Under the pieces are notes generated by a model. That model did no database searches. It worked only from the letters and a program-made list of their open reading frames with translations, and was not told the origin of the DNA. A stretch of 64,000 bases of DNA from Agapetus fuscipes (Eukaryota; Arthropoda; Insecta; Trichoptera; Glossosomatidae): assembly GCA_951799405.1 (NCBI GenBank), contig OX637352.1:10302820-10366819 (forward strand). The letters run 5' to 3'. Below, one piece after another: positions 41,721 to 52,834 of the stretch (the stretch's first letter is position 1; every line of letters starts with the position of its first letter). The position numbers and the translations under genes are program-made.

Positions 41721-41932
41721 AAGGTTTTCTAAAATCATTTTTGTTTTGGTAAATCTTCACATCGTCCATCATCATATTTTTATGATTGTAATCAATATCT
41801 AAGAATAAAGATTAAAAAAAAAAATTAAATCATTTACAAAATGGTTTTCTTTACAGGTTTAAATAATATTTACCATTTGTGCTTTCAAAATAATAAAACA
41901 ATACAATATCATCCCTTCAAAGATTTTTTAAT

Positions 41933-42190
41933 CTATTATCTAGGTTGAAAGATTTATTACTATTTAAAATTCGTGTCAAGTGCATGCCCTCAAACAGACA
42001 CTTGTAAGTTCGCCCTTAAAAATGCTTCATGATTACTTACGAATTTAAATCCAAATCTCAAATGAACATAAACCATGCAACATTTAACGACCTTCCCTTA
42101 AACAGGTAAGACATTGGCCAAGCTAATATTTTTTAGAGCTTGGGTGGTCGACCTAATACCAAAATATAATTCAAAGTATACAAATAATAA
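41933..42190 (-). mobile_element. LINE-X 3'UTR copy, diverged
   Basis: ATCTAGGTTGAAAG, AGTGCATGCCCTCAAACAGA, ACGACCTTCCCTTAAACAGG. Confidence 0.7.
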
Positions 42191-42690
42191 ATAAGTTTAA
42201 TTAACAAATAATGGAAGTCTCAAAAGCACTCTGTTTATCAATTTATTTTCAAACAATCGGTTCTCGCTTACATCTCTATACCTCGACAATAGACTCTTTA
42301 ATGTGGCTTCTTTTTTGAGGCAACGAAGGCTGTTCGTGTCATCACAGCGGAGTAAAAGTCTATTAAGATGACAATAATAAAGAAATCTCCCACCCCTCTC
42401 TCCCCAAGAAAGCTCCTGCCTCGACCATTGTGCTCTTTTCCTTCGAATGTACCTAAAATGTGTATTTTCAAGGCGAAATTTTTTGACACTTTATTTTTGG
42501 GTAAACAGTTTTAAGGTGAGTACAAAATTCACTTTGCCATGTTTTTTTTGTTGTTCATCTTTAGAAAGGAAAATTTTGTGTATTGTTTTGAATAATATTA
42601 ATGAGTTTATTAGGAATACATTTTTGAAAAAACTGAAAAATGTGGAAAGTTAATATTGAATGTTGAATTTATACAAAACAGAAAGGTTTA
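42191..42690. other. Unrecognised sequence
   Basis: No gene or element recognised. Confidence 0.4.
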
Positions 42691-42699
42691 TCCCTTACC

Positions 42700-42860
42700 G
42701 ATAGGTTAAGTTAAATGATGTTTGATGCCAGCAATTTAGGGTTCAATCCCAGCTAAGGGTGTCCGAAAGCAAAAACCAGTTGTATTGAGTGCTGAGAAAC
42801 AGGCCGGCTTTTTACCTGTGAAAATTTAGAGGTTTTACACGATGTTCAGAATGTTTTATG
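42700..42860 (+). mobile_element. SINE-A older fragment
   Basis: AGCAATTTAGGGTTCAATCC, GCTAAGGGTGTCCGAAAG, ACAGGCCGGCTTTTTACCTG. Confidence 0.45.
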
Positions 42861-42864
42861 AATG

Positions 42865-42962
42865 AATCGTACTTAGAGGGCTCTTTTAGAGGGCTTTTGA
42901 GGTGTGATACACACAAAAACAGCGCTCACCAAATAAATCATCCTAATATTATTATTATTATT
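42865..42962 (+). mobile_element. SINE-B 3' end with ATT tail
   Basis: AGAGGGCTTTTGAGGTGTGA, ACAGCGCTCACCAAATAAAT, ATT repeats. The AGAGGGCT word is locally duplicated. Confidence 0.8.
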
Positions 42963-43190
42963 AATGAGATGCCGGAGCAGTCACGTATTGAAGAGCCGAT
43001 AAGAAGAGTTAACACAGTATTTGGAGAGCGTGCATTTGCAGTTGCTGGTCTTCTGGTCTGGAACCGCCTGCATATTACGTAAGAGAGCTAGAGGACTATG
43101 AAAAGTTTCGAAATGCACTAAAGACAACCAAATTTCTGGCATCACACGCCCTTAGAGTGATTACATCACGAAACGGAGCTTCAAAAAAAT
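42963..43190 (+). pseudogene. LINE ORF C-terminal fragment of another clade
   Basis: Reads RRVNTVFGERAFAVAGLLVW then NRL, and after frameshifts YEKFRNALKTTKFL. The RAFxVAGxxxWNxLP block is typical of the end of CR1/Jockey-like ORF2 proteins. The clade is not fixed. Confidence 0.65.
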
Positions 43191-43202
43191 CACCAACTCA
43201 TC

Positions 43203-43428
43203 AACAGTCTGTGTTATGGCCGATAGAGTCAAGTCGCTGTTCTTGACTAGCGTATTTGGAACAGAATCACGTTGATTTGAATCACGTCTAGCCCATTTGG
43301 CCATAACTTCTATCCTGGGTCAACAGATGCCATTGCATACACACAAGCTTCTGCTTTCGTATGAAGACAACTGGCCAGGCAAAATAGATTGATGAATTGC
43401 TTTCCTATCACAAATCTATTAAAAATAT
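43203..43428 (+). mobile_element. SINE-C copy
   Basis: TGTGTTATGGCCGATAGAGT, TTGATTTGAATCACGTC, TATCCTGGGTCAACAGATGC, CAACTGGCCAGGCAAAATAG. Confidence 0.8.
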
Positions 43429-43750
43429 ATATTTATTTACAGTTCAAAAATCTAAGCCAAAACGAGAATAATCAATTTAAGCCACCAAAGCTTCCTTATT
43501 TATTACCTTGCACTCGATAACAATTTTGTCTTAATACGTTTCCACCAAGTGAACCCTCGTATATCCCGTAGGACTTATTCGAGGCGCCGACAGTACTCGA
43601 ACCACCTACATCCGGTTGGAAGGTTTCGTACTACGAGTTGCATTAGCCAAAAAAAACACATAAACTAAAGCAGAGCCCCTAGTGAGTGATTAAGTTTTGA
43701 TACAATTTTGGTATACCGCTTTGGTTTGGTTTGAATATAATGTTTTATTC
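43429..43750. other. Unrecognised sequence
   Basis: No gene or element recognised. Confidence 0.4.
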
Positions 43751-44715
43751 GGTGACAGGATAGAACGGCATAGTGATATAACGACACATGACAAAACATT
43801 ACAAACAACACAAACATTTATTTGCTTGCACACGCCATATGCGAAACCTTTGATTATAACGCGGTAAGGAGCTGCTCTTTATGTGCAGTTTAGTAAGATT
43901 TTTTTTATCTTATAATAATAATAATCGGAGGCGTTCATTTTTTTTACATGCTTTACCGAATATATTATATTGACGGTTAAAAGGTTAAAGGGTACAAGCG
44001 ACATAAACTAAATTGTTCATGAGAGCAGTTTAAAGTTTGAGATTGCAGAAAAATGGCATAACTTTTTTTATTTTTTATCATATCGTTAAAATCAAAACAG
44101 TTCTTAAATAAAAAAAATAAAGGCTTTAATTGGCATTCCTAATAATGAGGTTTAACAATGTTTTATGATTTTTTTATGTCACAAGCGCCTTTAGGACAAA
44201 AAAGGCCAAAATTTTGTCGGTTACACCAAAACCATACTTCGAAAACGCAGTTGTGAGCTTGGTCATAAACAACAGGAAAATAGCGGAAAACTTCAAGTAG
44301 GATAGCATTCATAACTCATTTTTGACCAAAACGTCGCTTCCTTTTAACCGTCGATATGCATGAGTTCCATTTTCTCATGTTTCTCATGTCTCACTTTTTG
44401 TCATTCCGTTTATGGTATTTTCTGGTTTGTTATGTTTTGCCGTGTTATGTTTTTTCAAGTGCCGTTTATGATATTTTCTGTTTAAGATATGTGATGTTTT
44501 GTTATTGTGATTTTCTAACATGCGCCGTTCTTTCATGTATCGTTCTGTCATGTGTCGTTATGTCATGTGTCATTTTGCCATGTGATGTTTTTTCTTTGTG
44601 GTACTTTTCTGTAGTGTTTTGTCATGTGATGTACTATCATTGCGTTGTTTTCTTTCCTGTCATGTATCGTTATATCATGTGCAGTTTTGTCACTATGCCG
44701 TTCTAACATGGAACC
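43751..44715. mobile_element. MITE-4 copy 2 with nested elements
   Basis: TIR AGAACGGCATAGTGA at 43772 and its complement near 44690-44710. GTCATGTGTCGTTATGTCAT-type degenerate repeats fill 44500-44690. Inside are a SINE-A trace (43815-43890, ATTATAACGCGGTAAGGAGC) and MITE-3 copy 2. Confidence 0.7.
43967..44358. mobile_element. MITE-3 copy 2, nested in MITE-4
   Basis: TIR ATATTGACGGTTAAAAGG and CCTTTTAACCGTCGATATGC. Internal blocks as in copy 1. Confidence 0.8.
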
Positions 44716-45083
44716 ATTTTATACTTGGGCTTTTGGATCGTGTCCAAATGGCAGCAGGCAAATAAGGGTACCTCTGCGCTGAGTCCCTAATTCCACGCCA
44801 AATATACTCTTGCCCGACCCACCCCCGAATGTCGGGGATATGGTCTTGCAACCGTACGTGGCGAATAATTATTTGGATTGGACTTTTCAGAGAGAGAAAA
44901 TAAAGGATAGGAATGCGAAATGTGTAGATCATTTTTAAATTCAAATATGTTTCAGGAAATTTCTTGTCTTGCATTTTAATATGTTGCTGATAACAAACAC
45001 TTGATACTTATTGCCCATGGGGCTTTGGAATTTTATTTACAAAACAAAACACATATAGTGCAGCTACAACTTCTTGATGCGTC
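44716..45083. other. Unrecognised sequence
   Basis: A 93-codon reverse ORF (44693-44974) has no motif I can assign. Confidence 0.4.
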
Positions 45084-45406
45084 ATCCGCGACGCAAACGC
45101 AACTAAGCTACACATATAGTGTAACTTCTCGCCGCGTTATCCCCGAAGGGGTCGCATGTGGCGAGTTGAACCTATTTATTTTTACAGGTAAGGGGGCCGG
45201 CCTTACGCCAACCACTTCAGTTGAAGTGGGAGTTTCCCACTGGTACTCATTTCTTGTGAAGGCTGAGTAAACCTTACCGGTATTTTATTTCGGAGTTTGA
45301 AATAAACACCGAAACAGGAAATCATTTCTGACATCCTCGGTGGGATTCGAACCCGAGCTCACGGCATGGAATGCAATCACTCTACCAACTGAGCTATCGA
45401 CCGGAC
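45084..45406 (-). mobile_element. SINE-A copy, near full length
   Basis: Tail complement ACGCAAACGCAACTAAGC, head complement GAGCTATCGACCGGAC. Lacks about 20 bp after GTTTCCCA. Confidence 0.9.
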
Positions 45407-46055
45407 GAGCTGAGCTATCCCCGAAGCGTTATTTATTTATTTAAAAAGTATGTACAGGACTGACAGTGAGACACCAAAACGTCACAAAACATATAACATT
45501 GTAAACATAAGAGAACAATACGCAGATACACAGATACATTATTCTACGCATCCATACGTCGTTTTAGTATACAAACAGACTCCGATATTAAGCGATTCAC
45601 ACCAGTCGTAAATATATCCAGGTGTGGGACTGAGGAGGCCAGAGTATTGAGCAGCGACAGCGCACGCACTACCCAAGACTGACGGAGAACATTGGTTCGG
45701 CAGGCGGAGATCGTGAAAAGATCATGACTTCTTGCTCTTTTATAATTGCTGGGGGCGTAAATCTGTTAAGTCCGTCCCAGCAGTGGCGAGCAATCAATTT
45801 TTCCAAGAAGTACGTTAATTATAAATTTGAGCAGGGCCATATTTTTCGTCTCAACTCTAATGAATAGGGTCCGAGATGACCCTGAAGAAACTTTGATGGG
45901 TATAGAAATGGGTAATACCCAAAGTTGCTTTTATAGAGGTGCCCTAGAAATGTTTTTTGCACCTGTTCTATAATCAGGATATAATAGGGCTCATGAGGAT
46001 TCCATAGGACGCTATTCGTCCCAAGGATACTGCGCACCAGGGCCGCGTATAGTTA
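45407..46055 (-). pseudogene. LINE ORF fragment of another clade
   Basis: Reverse strand 46037-45819: EQVQKTFLGHLYKSNFGYYP, FLYPSKFLQGHLGPYSLELR, RK. The VQxxFL...YSLExRR block is characteristic of the C-terminal region of CR1/Jockey-like ORF2 proteins. The rest, down to 45407, is non-coding. Confidence 0.65.
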
Positions 46056-48180
46056 TGGAAGGATGGGTAGGAATAAATAATTATTTTGGATGGTTGGTGC
46101 ATTAACACTGTGAAAATTCATCTTTATTTAGTTATTAAAAAATCTTGTTTTATTTTCACTTTTGATGATGACTACTGTAATGTTCCCCCCCCCTGCCGAA
46201 GAAGGGAGTCGGAGGAACGAACGAAGAGTCGAAGAGAAAGCGCGAAAAAGGGATTTTTCCTCCTCGGTTAGAAGTGGATGATCGAATGTGCAGGAGAGAT
46301 ACCCTGGAATCACCAGGATTCAAGTGCAACAAACCTTCTCTGAAGGAATAGCACTAGGCTGCTTCGATTCTTTTCCAACCTCAGTTTCAGTTGCTGGAAG
46401 AGCAATCTACCCCAACCGAGGTAGTAATTATTTTTGGCCAATTATTATGTGATCGTCTAGCTAAGGGTAGGACTCCTCGTCGTGTGGAAGGTAATGAAAC
46501 AGAACGTTGTGTTATTTTTTGTTTTACCGTTTCAAAATCTACTTTAGTGGCAAACCCAAGTACTTTTTGGGAGGTGTACCTCTCATACATTTCTACCCTT
46601 TTATAAGATTATAACGAGTATTGATTTTACGTTTACGCAATCAAAGATGAGGTAGTATGAACTACAATTATTTTTAAGGCGACGAGATTTAAGCATTATT
46701 AATTACGGAACGGTCTTAAGATGTACAAGTTTAATTGATTGGAATATAAGGTAGTCGAAAGTATTTTCAGACAAAACATAAATGACATAAAAATTGCGAG
46801 ATGGAAGGCAGTTAGGTTTTAGTTTGTTAGTGAAGGTAATTACATGCAAGGCGATCTCTTCTTTGTTGTAATTCTTACCTTTGCGCGTCCACCTGTAAGT
46901 TAATAGGTTCATGGCTTTTACAGCATCTTTCCATGACCACCGGTCATCTGAAAGGCACTGCAAAATGGACCTTTATTAGTTATTTCAAGGAAAGGATTCG
47001 AATACACGCGACGTGAATCTAAGCATTCGACACCCTCGTCGATTAAAGTGACTCTAATTAAACAATCAAAAATGGCCTACACGGCCTGTGGGTACCGCCT
47101 TCCTTCCCCAACGTACCCTCCCCCCGCTCCGGATGGTAATCTTTTGCTGCAAAAAACCACGGGACAGGAAGGTTAGTCTGGATTGTGTGTGTTCAGCTAC
47201 GAGTTACTGCAACAGTGTTGGCTCCAAGCAAACTCCAAGTAGGTATATATGATCAGAGATCATGGAACGTTAATCCAGCTGAGTGAGCCCATATCATTTC
47301 AGGAACTCTCGTTGCGACCAGAGGTCGGGAACATATCCAGTTGTATTTGGCCAGAGGCCGGCTGCCAATTTTCAGGAACATTGTTGTGGTCGGGAACATA
47401 TTATGAACAAGGTCACTCAGCGGTTTTCAAATTCAACTGCATTAGGTACATCAGCATTATATCTTTGTGTATCTTGATATGATATGGCAGGTATTTCAGC
47501 TTTAGCACGTACTGCAGAGTTGTTTGTTTATAATTTATTTATGAAATTTGTATTTTATTAGCTTGGCCAACCCCTAGTGTGATGGATGTGTAATGGTGTG
47601 ATTGGAATACATTTTCACCTTCAGATGGATTACTTTCAGGCCTTACTTATAGGTAATTCATGCAGCATGCAAATCCTTCATAATCATTCTTTCATTCTCA
47701 CCACCTCAAGGAGAACAGCATTCCGTAATGTGTAAGAGTGATTAGGTAATTCTGCATTGAATGTTATAGTTTTTCAGGAATTTTCCTGAAACTAGGGTCT
47801 TCCCGTGACTGTGGAACGTTCAACACCAAACCCACATTTATAAACTACGACAAAAGGTCCCATCATCTTGCAAACCTATGCGATACACTACCCACCGGAC
47901 AAACTCGTTCAACCGTTTTCCACAACAAGGGAAATTTCAGGAAGGACCATTCGGTAAGGAAACGACATTGGGAACGGCTGACTTCAGGAATCAGTATATC
48001 TCGAATGCAAGCGAACCAAACATTTCTTAATTCAATATAACATTGCAGAATTCCAGCAAGAGAGAGAATCTAATTGGATGCAAAGTGTCAATAGTGGTGT
48101 GTGTGTGTGTTGCGTTAGTACATAAATGATAGCGACAGTAAATATTACTTTGTCGAAGATAAGAAGAAAACCTCCCTCCG
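46056..48180. other. Longest stretch without recognised elements
   Basis: Mixed composition with GC-richer parts (46185-46330, 47070-47170, 47300-47400). ORFs of 60-90 codons (46391, 46703, 47249 and others) have no motif and mirror each other on both strands. 46098-46125 (CATTAACACTGTGAAAATTC) is shared with the PLE flank at 57.5 kb. A diverged host exon here cannot be excluded. Confidence 0.4.
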
Positions 48181-48184
48181 CTTA

Positions 48185-48335
48185 GTTAAGTCAATGAATC
48201 TCTGAAATAAACTTATAATTAACAATTATGCATCGATAAGAAAATAAGTAGGAAAATCTTTCCCCCGCACAGGTAAGTCGATGAATCCCTGAAAGTAAAT
48301 ATTTATAACCAAGTACACAGCGATAAGAAACTCTG
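48185..48335. repeat. Imperfect local duplication
   Basis: AAGTCAATGAATCTCTGAAA (48188) and AAGTCGATGAATCCCTGAAA (48273) start two units of about 85 bp. Each continues to a CGATAAGAAA block. Confidence 0.65.
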
Positions 48336-49575
48336 AAAGAAAACACCAACATAAAAATGAAATAAAGTAATATGTTCAATGAAATTTAGTTTTAGTTTAG
48401 TAGATTTTTAGTTATTCTGTTAGTATAATCAAAGAAAACTCAGCCCAGGAAAACAGCTCAGGAACAACTCTGTATTATACGTAAATAGTTAATTTCAATT
48501 TTAAATAATGAAAGGCCGGATCCCAATAAGAAATATAACCACTGCACTTTTCACCTCACAATAATAATGCCAAATTAAATCAATAGAATTTCCGCGCTTA
48601 ATATTTATAAAAGTTATTATTTAAATTTCAAGATCAATAGATGCGTATTCAAAGTTTTGTTGATTAATGTTCCTTTATTTATAAAATATTTTTATTATTT
48701 AGAAAATCGGAATGAGTATAATATTATTAAGCTTTGAACCAAAGGACACCCGTATCGACCGCTAGCTGAAATCGAACTCCCGAATTCAATTTAATATTAA
48801 AGAACCGAAGTATATATTTTTAGATTTTTTTGAAGAGTAAGAAAAGAAAAACACATCCGTATCGACCGCCGTGCAAGATCGAAGTCCCCCATCCCTTGCA
48901 ACGTCAGGGGTGCATCTCATCCCTCCCCTCCCCTTGAGATACTTCCTCTCTTCCCCAAGATCTCAAAGTCAAAGCGATATAATTATTGGTTGAAAAACAG
49001 AGAACTCTACACTACGAAGTAGTCGAAAACGTTTGTGTCCTTTATATAAATAATAAAAAAAGTGAAAATAAAACAAGATTTTTTAATAACTAAATAATTA
49101 TTTATTTAAAATTTTATTCACTAATAAAATCATCGTCGAATTAAAATACTTTTGCAGCTGTTATCTTAAAATTTTTAATACTCGTATTAATAATAGCACC
49201 CAGAAACATTCAAATATACACTTTTTTCATAAATACCAATGGATTCACATAAACATGAACTAAAAACATGCGATTGACACGTGAAAAACAGTATTATATT
49301 TTGAGACTTTTGTCCCCCTTCTTCTTAGATGTAAACCAACATAAAAATTAAAAATAAATCAAACTGCTAAAATGTCGTTTAAATAAAAATTTAAATACAT
49401 TATAAGTTTAAAAAGGATTACTCTTCATATGTATTTACAATGCGGCATCTGCAAATCGCGCGTTAAATTTTATCTACAAAATTTGCATCCCACTTCCTTT
49501 TCCGTATGGAGCGTTTCATTTGTGACGTCATCACCATAAAATGTAGCGGGAAACCTGCTCCGCATCCAAGAGAAG
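48336..49575. other. Unrecognised AT-rich sequence
   Basis: Another small duplication of CCGTATCGACCGC (48750, 48858). No gene recognised. Confidence 0.45.
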
Positions 49576-50160
49576 CAGGAAATATTTGGTCAAAGATAAC
49601 TCGTCCACAGACACATTGGTCACGAGCAATCCGACAACGACATTCCGGTCGCAGACAACTCGTCCAAAGACACATCGGTCACGGGCAATCCGACAACGAC
49701 ATTCCGGTCGCAGACAACTCGTCCTAAGACACATCAGTCACGGGCAATCCGACATAGATATTCCGGTCGCAGACAACTCGTCCAAAGACACATAGATCAC
49801 GGGCAATGCGACAACGACATTCCAATCGCAGACAACTCGTCCAAAGACACATCAGTCACGGGCAATCCGACCTAGATATTCCGGTCGCAGACAACGCGTC
49901 CAAAGACACATAGATCACGGGCAATGCGACAACGACATTCCAATCGCAGACAACTCGTCCAAAGACACATCAGTCACGGGCAATCCAACATAGATATTCC
50001 GGTCGCAGACAACTCGTCCAAAGACACATAGATCACGGGCAATGCGACAACGACATTCCAATCGCAGACAACTCGTCCAAAGACACATAGATCCCGGGCA
50101 ATGCGACAACGACATTCCGGTCGCAGACAACTCACGGGCCACGGTCACGGGCAATCCGCA
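49576..50160 (+). repeat. 59 bp tandem array with 118 bp higher-order period
   Basis: The word GCAGACAAC starts at 49651, 49710, 49769, 49828, 49887, 49946, 50005, 50064 and 50123, exactly 59 bp apart. Units from 49769 to 50064 alternate between a TAGATATTCCGGTCGCAG form and an ACGACATTCCAATCGCAG form, giving three 118 bp dimers. Because 59 is not a multiple of 3, no long repeat protein is encoded. Confidence 0.95.
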
Positions 50161-50345
50161 CACATGATACGTCATCCACACGACTTTTCAGTCAATGACA
50201 TTTCGTTCAAAGATACATAGCTCGTTCAAAAATACATTGGTCACGGACAGTTTGGTCACACGACAGAGCATCTTGGCGACTTTTTGGTCAATGCCATTTT
50301 GGTAACATGCAATATAGAGCCACAGACAGCTCCATCACAGAGAAC
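50161..50345 (+). repeat. Degenerate relatives of the 59 bp unit
   Basis: TTTCGTTCAAAGATACATAG, TTGGTCACGGACAGTTTGGT, GACTTTTTGGTCAATGCC. Same vocabulary but irregular spacing. Confidence 0.6.
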
Positions 50346-50711
50346 TTGCACTTTAAAAAAACTTCGTAATTATTGCAGTTTTAATGGAGTTATCTATGTA
50401 ACATATGTTTTACCTATGTGACCGAAATGCATGCTCAAACACTTTTCATACCCGTCCTGTATGTATGTGTAAAAAATATCCCGAGCACATGCATGCTCAT
50501 GCAAACCTAAATATTTTTATATAAGTGGGAGAAAGCCTTTCCGTTAAGTAAAAGTAAACAGCTTCTAGGTCAGAGGCGTGCCCATGACTCTTAACGTACG
50601 TATGTGCTTCTTTGTTACTGAAGCTAAAAGCATACATCAGGTGATTATTTTCCTGTGGGATTTTTGCCAGATCACGAGTAGAGTGAGTCCCATAGAAATG
50701 TTCTTAAAATT

Positions 50712-50880
50712 CATGACAGCAAACTGTCGTGTGACTAAATTGTCCGTGACCAATGTGTCTGTGGACGATTTATCTGTGGCCGAGTTTCCTATGAGCAAAA
50801 ATTCGTGTAGACGACCATCGGTCACAGACCGATTTGTCTATATCCGAGCTGTCTATAGACGGGTTGTCGTGGAACCAGGG
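50712..50880 (-). repeat. Dispersed motif block related to the array
   Basis: TGTGACTAAATTGTCCGTGA, CCAATGTGTCTGTGGACGA, ACGACCATCGGTCACAGACC. It is the array vocabulary in opposite orientation. Confidence 0.55.
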
Positions 50881-51314
50881 AACCTACTCCAGTGTAAGGA
50901 AAACTGTCTTCTGCAGCCAAAGTTTTGATTGACATCTTAAAGGTCTGGGTACCGCGGAAGGTCGTTTGCATCTTGCCGACGATGTAAGTATAAGAAAGAA
51001 TACGAGTTGGTGGTGTAAGGGCTAAAGTTGTGTTTTTGGAATAAAATGAATGATTTCTGTATTGTTCCGAATGTGTGATGGGGTGTCTGTATGTTTTTGT
51101 TTACCTGTGTGAGTGTGTCTCTAGATGTAGGTGTTAGGGTAATTGTACGAGTGTTTGCTCGAATGTTCCAATAAAGTCACAAATGTTCCAGTACTTGATG
51201 TTTCGAGGAACGTCCTTATGTGATACTATTGAAAAGCTGAAGCCATCTGCAACGAGCCGAGCTGACCGGTACAAAAGTTAGCTGTGAACTAAATGTGAGT
51301 GACTCCTATAATCG
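50881..51314. other. Unrecognised sequence
   Basis: No gene or element recognised. Confidence 0.4.
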
Positions 51315-51685
51315 CAACGCAACTGCGCAACTAAGCTACACATATAGTGTTACTTCTTGCCGCGTTATCCCCGAAGGGATCGCATATGGCGAGTAAACCT
51401 ATTTATTTTTACAAGTAAGGGGGCTAGCCTTACGCCAACCACTTCAGTGAAATGGGAGGTACTAATTTCTTGTGAAGGCTGAGTAAACCTTGCCGTTTTT
51501 TTAAATTTAAGGTTTGAAATAAACACCGAAAGGGGAAATCATTTCTGGCACCCTCTTTGGGGATGATCGAACCCTTGCTCTCGGCATGGAATGCAAGGAT
51601 TCTACCAGCTGAGCTATCGACCGGACTTTTTACGAGCTTGATCGTCGCTACAAAGCGCCGATTCTCAAGCAAGACCCATTGACCA
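51315..51685 (-). mobile_element. Composite SINE, form with undeleted SINE-A
   Basis: SINE-A half keeps the segment missing in the other composites (GGTTTGAAATAAACACCG, GAAATCATTTCTGGCACC). Its anticodon arm GAACCCTTGCTCTCGGC is the composite type, and the T run then ACGAGCTTGATCGTCGC junction is present. The SINE-B half is cut after AAGCAAGACCCATTG. Confidence 0.85.
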
Positions 51686-51944
51686 GGACCAAGGTGCATT
51701 AAATATAAATCTCAAATGTTGATGTATCTTTGCAACTTAGATTGTAGATTTATGTAAATAACAAATGTGATCTAGGTATTTTGAATACCACAGCATTCAA
51801 CTGAGCTACGCGAAAAATACACGTTGGTTTCCACATAGAAAAGGAACGTACTATTCCACAAACTGAATGCCAACAAATTCTTTAAATGCAGTTCACTTTA
51901 TTTGATATGTTTCTCCCTTAGAAGAGAAATGTATTGCAGTGGGT

Positions 51945-52478
51945 TCGTCACCTTAGTGCTTGTTTGTCTTATCTCCAACAGAAGTAATTTCACGTGAGAA
52001 ATGTTTGCACGTGTACTGGATGCTACACAGCGTCTTATGAATGCTAGAAATTGATTTTGAATATGAAAAGCTTCCTTGAAAAGTTCCTTGACTTATAGGT
52101 TGTTATGTGGCTGACCACCCATACTGTAAAAAATTGGTTCACTTTGCGAATGTCACCCCTGTTTCAGGGAAGGACGGAAAGAGTTGCAGGGCTTATGTTC
52201 ATTTGAGATTGCGTTTTTATATTGTAGGTCCACATGCGGCATGTGTTAGCGCGAAATTATACATGTCTGCCTGTGGGAATGCATTTAATATAAATCTTAA
52301 ATGATATATATCTTTGCAGCTTAGATTAGATTAGATTAGATTAGAAAAGCAACTCTCCCATTATCGTGTTGTACGTTTTTTTTCTAAGCTCAGATTGTGT
52401 AAAATGTCAATCATTGAATTAAATGATAGATAAGCCAAACAAGCACTAGGGTGGCGATATGTCACCTTCGTTTCTTTT
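51945..52478. mobile_element. MITE-2 interrupted by LINE-X
   Basis: Left TIR GTCACCTTAGTGCTTGTTTG, right TIR CAAACAAGCACTAGGGTGGC. Left half ends GAATATGAAAAGC, right half resumes GAAAAGCAACTCTCCC. Confidence 0.9.
52073..52346 (+). mobile_element. LINE-X 3'UTR copy nested in MITE-2, TSD GAAAAGC
   Basis: The MITE sequence GAAAAGC occurs once at this point in the undisturbed copies but on both sides of this insertion, giving a 7 bp target duplication. The element ends in four GATTA-type repeats. Strong evidence that the short repeat is a retroposed unit. Confidence 0.9.
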
Positions 52479-52584
52479 AGATTTTTTATTTTGTAAGAAC
52501 ACATACGGCGTGTGTGAGCTCGACCTTAACTGGTCTGTCGTGGGCATACATTTAATATGAACAATACATGTATGTAATTAGTCT

Positions 52585-52797
52585 TCGCAACGAAGATTAT
52601 AGATTCATATTAAATGCACGTCCACACGCGGACACGTAAAAGTTTACCTTCAAATTTAAATCTCAATCTCAAATAAACATGAGACCTGCAACTTTTGGCG
52701 ACTTTCCATGAAACAGGGGCTGGCATTAGCAAAGTGAATATTTTTTACACTACGGATGGTCAGCCTCATATCAACTTATAAGTCAAAAACTATATGA
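52585..52797 (-). mobile_element. LINE-X 3'UTR copy, diverged
   Basis: AAATGCACGTCCACACGCGG, GGGGCTGGCATTAGCAAAGT, GGTCAGCCTCATATCAACTT. Confidence 0.75.
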
Positions 52798-52834
52798 TTG
52801 CCAATCGTACGCTGAATTCGGAATTAATAATTTG

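Noticed and set aside
44356..44706. 116-codon cysteine/valine-rich ORF
   Set aside because: It is the translation of degenerate TGTCGTTATGTCATG repeats in MITE-4.
46391..46606. Overlapping 71- and 67-codon ORFs on both strands
   Set aside because: Mirror-image open frames in the same segment with no family motif. Neither can be preferred.
49576..50160. CRISPR array
   Set aside because: There are no unique spacers; the whole 59 bp unit repeats, and the context is eukaryotic.
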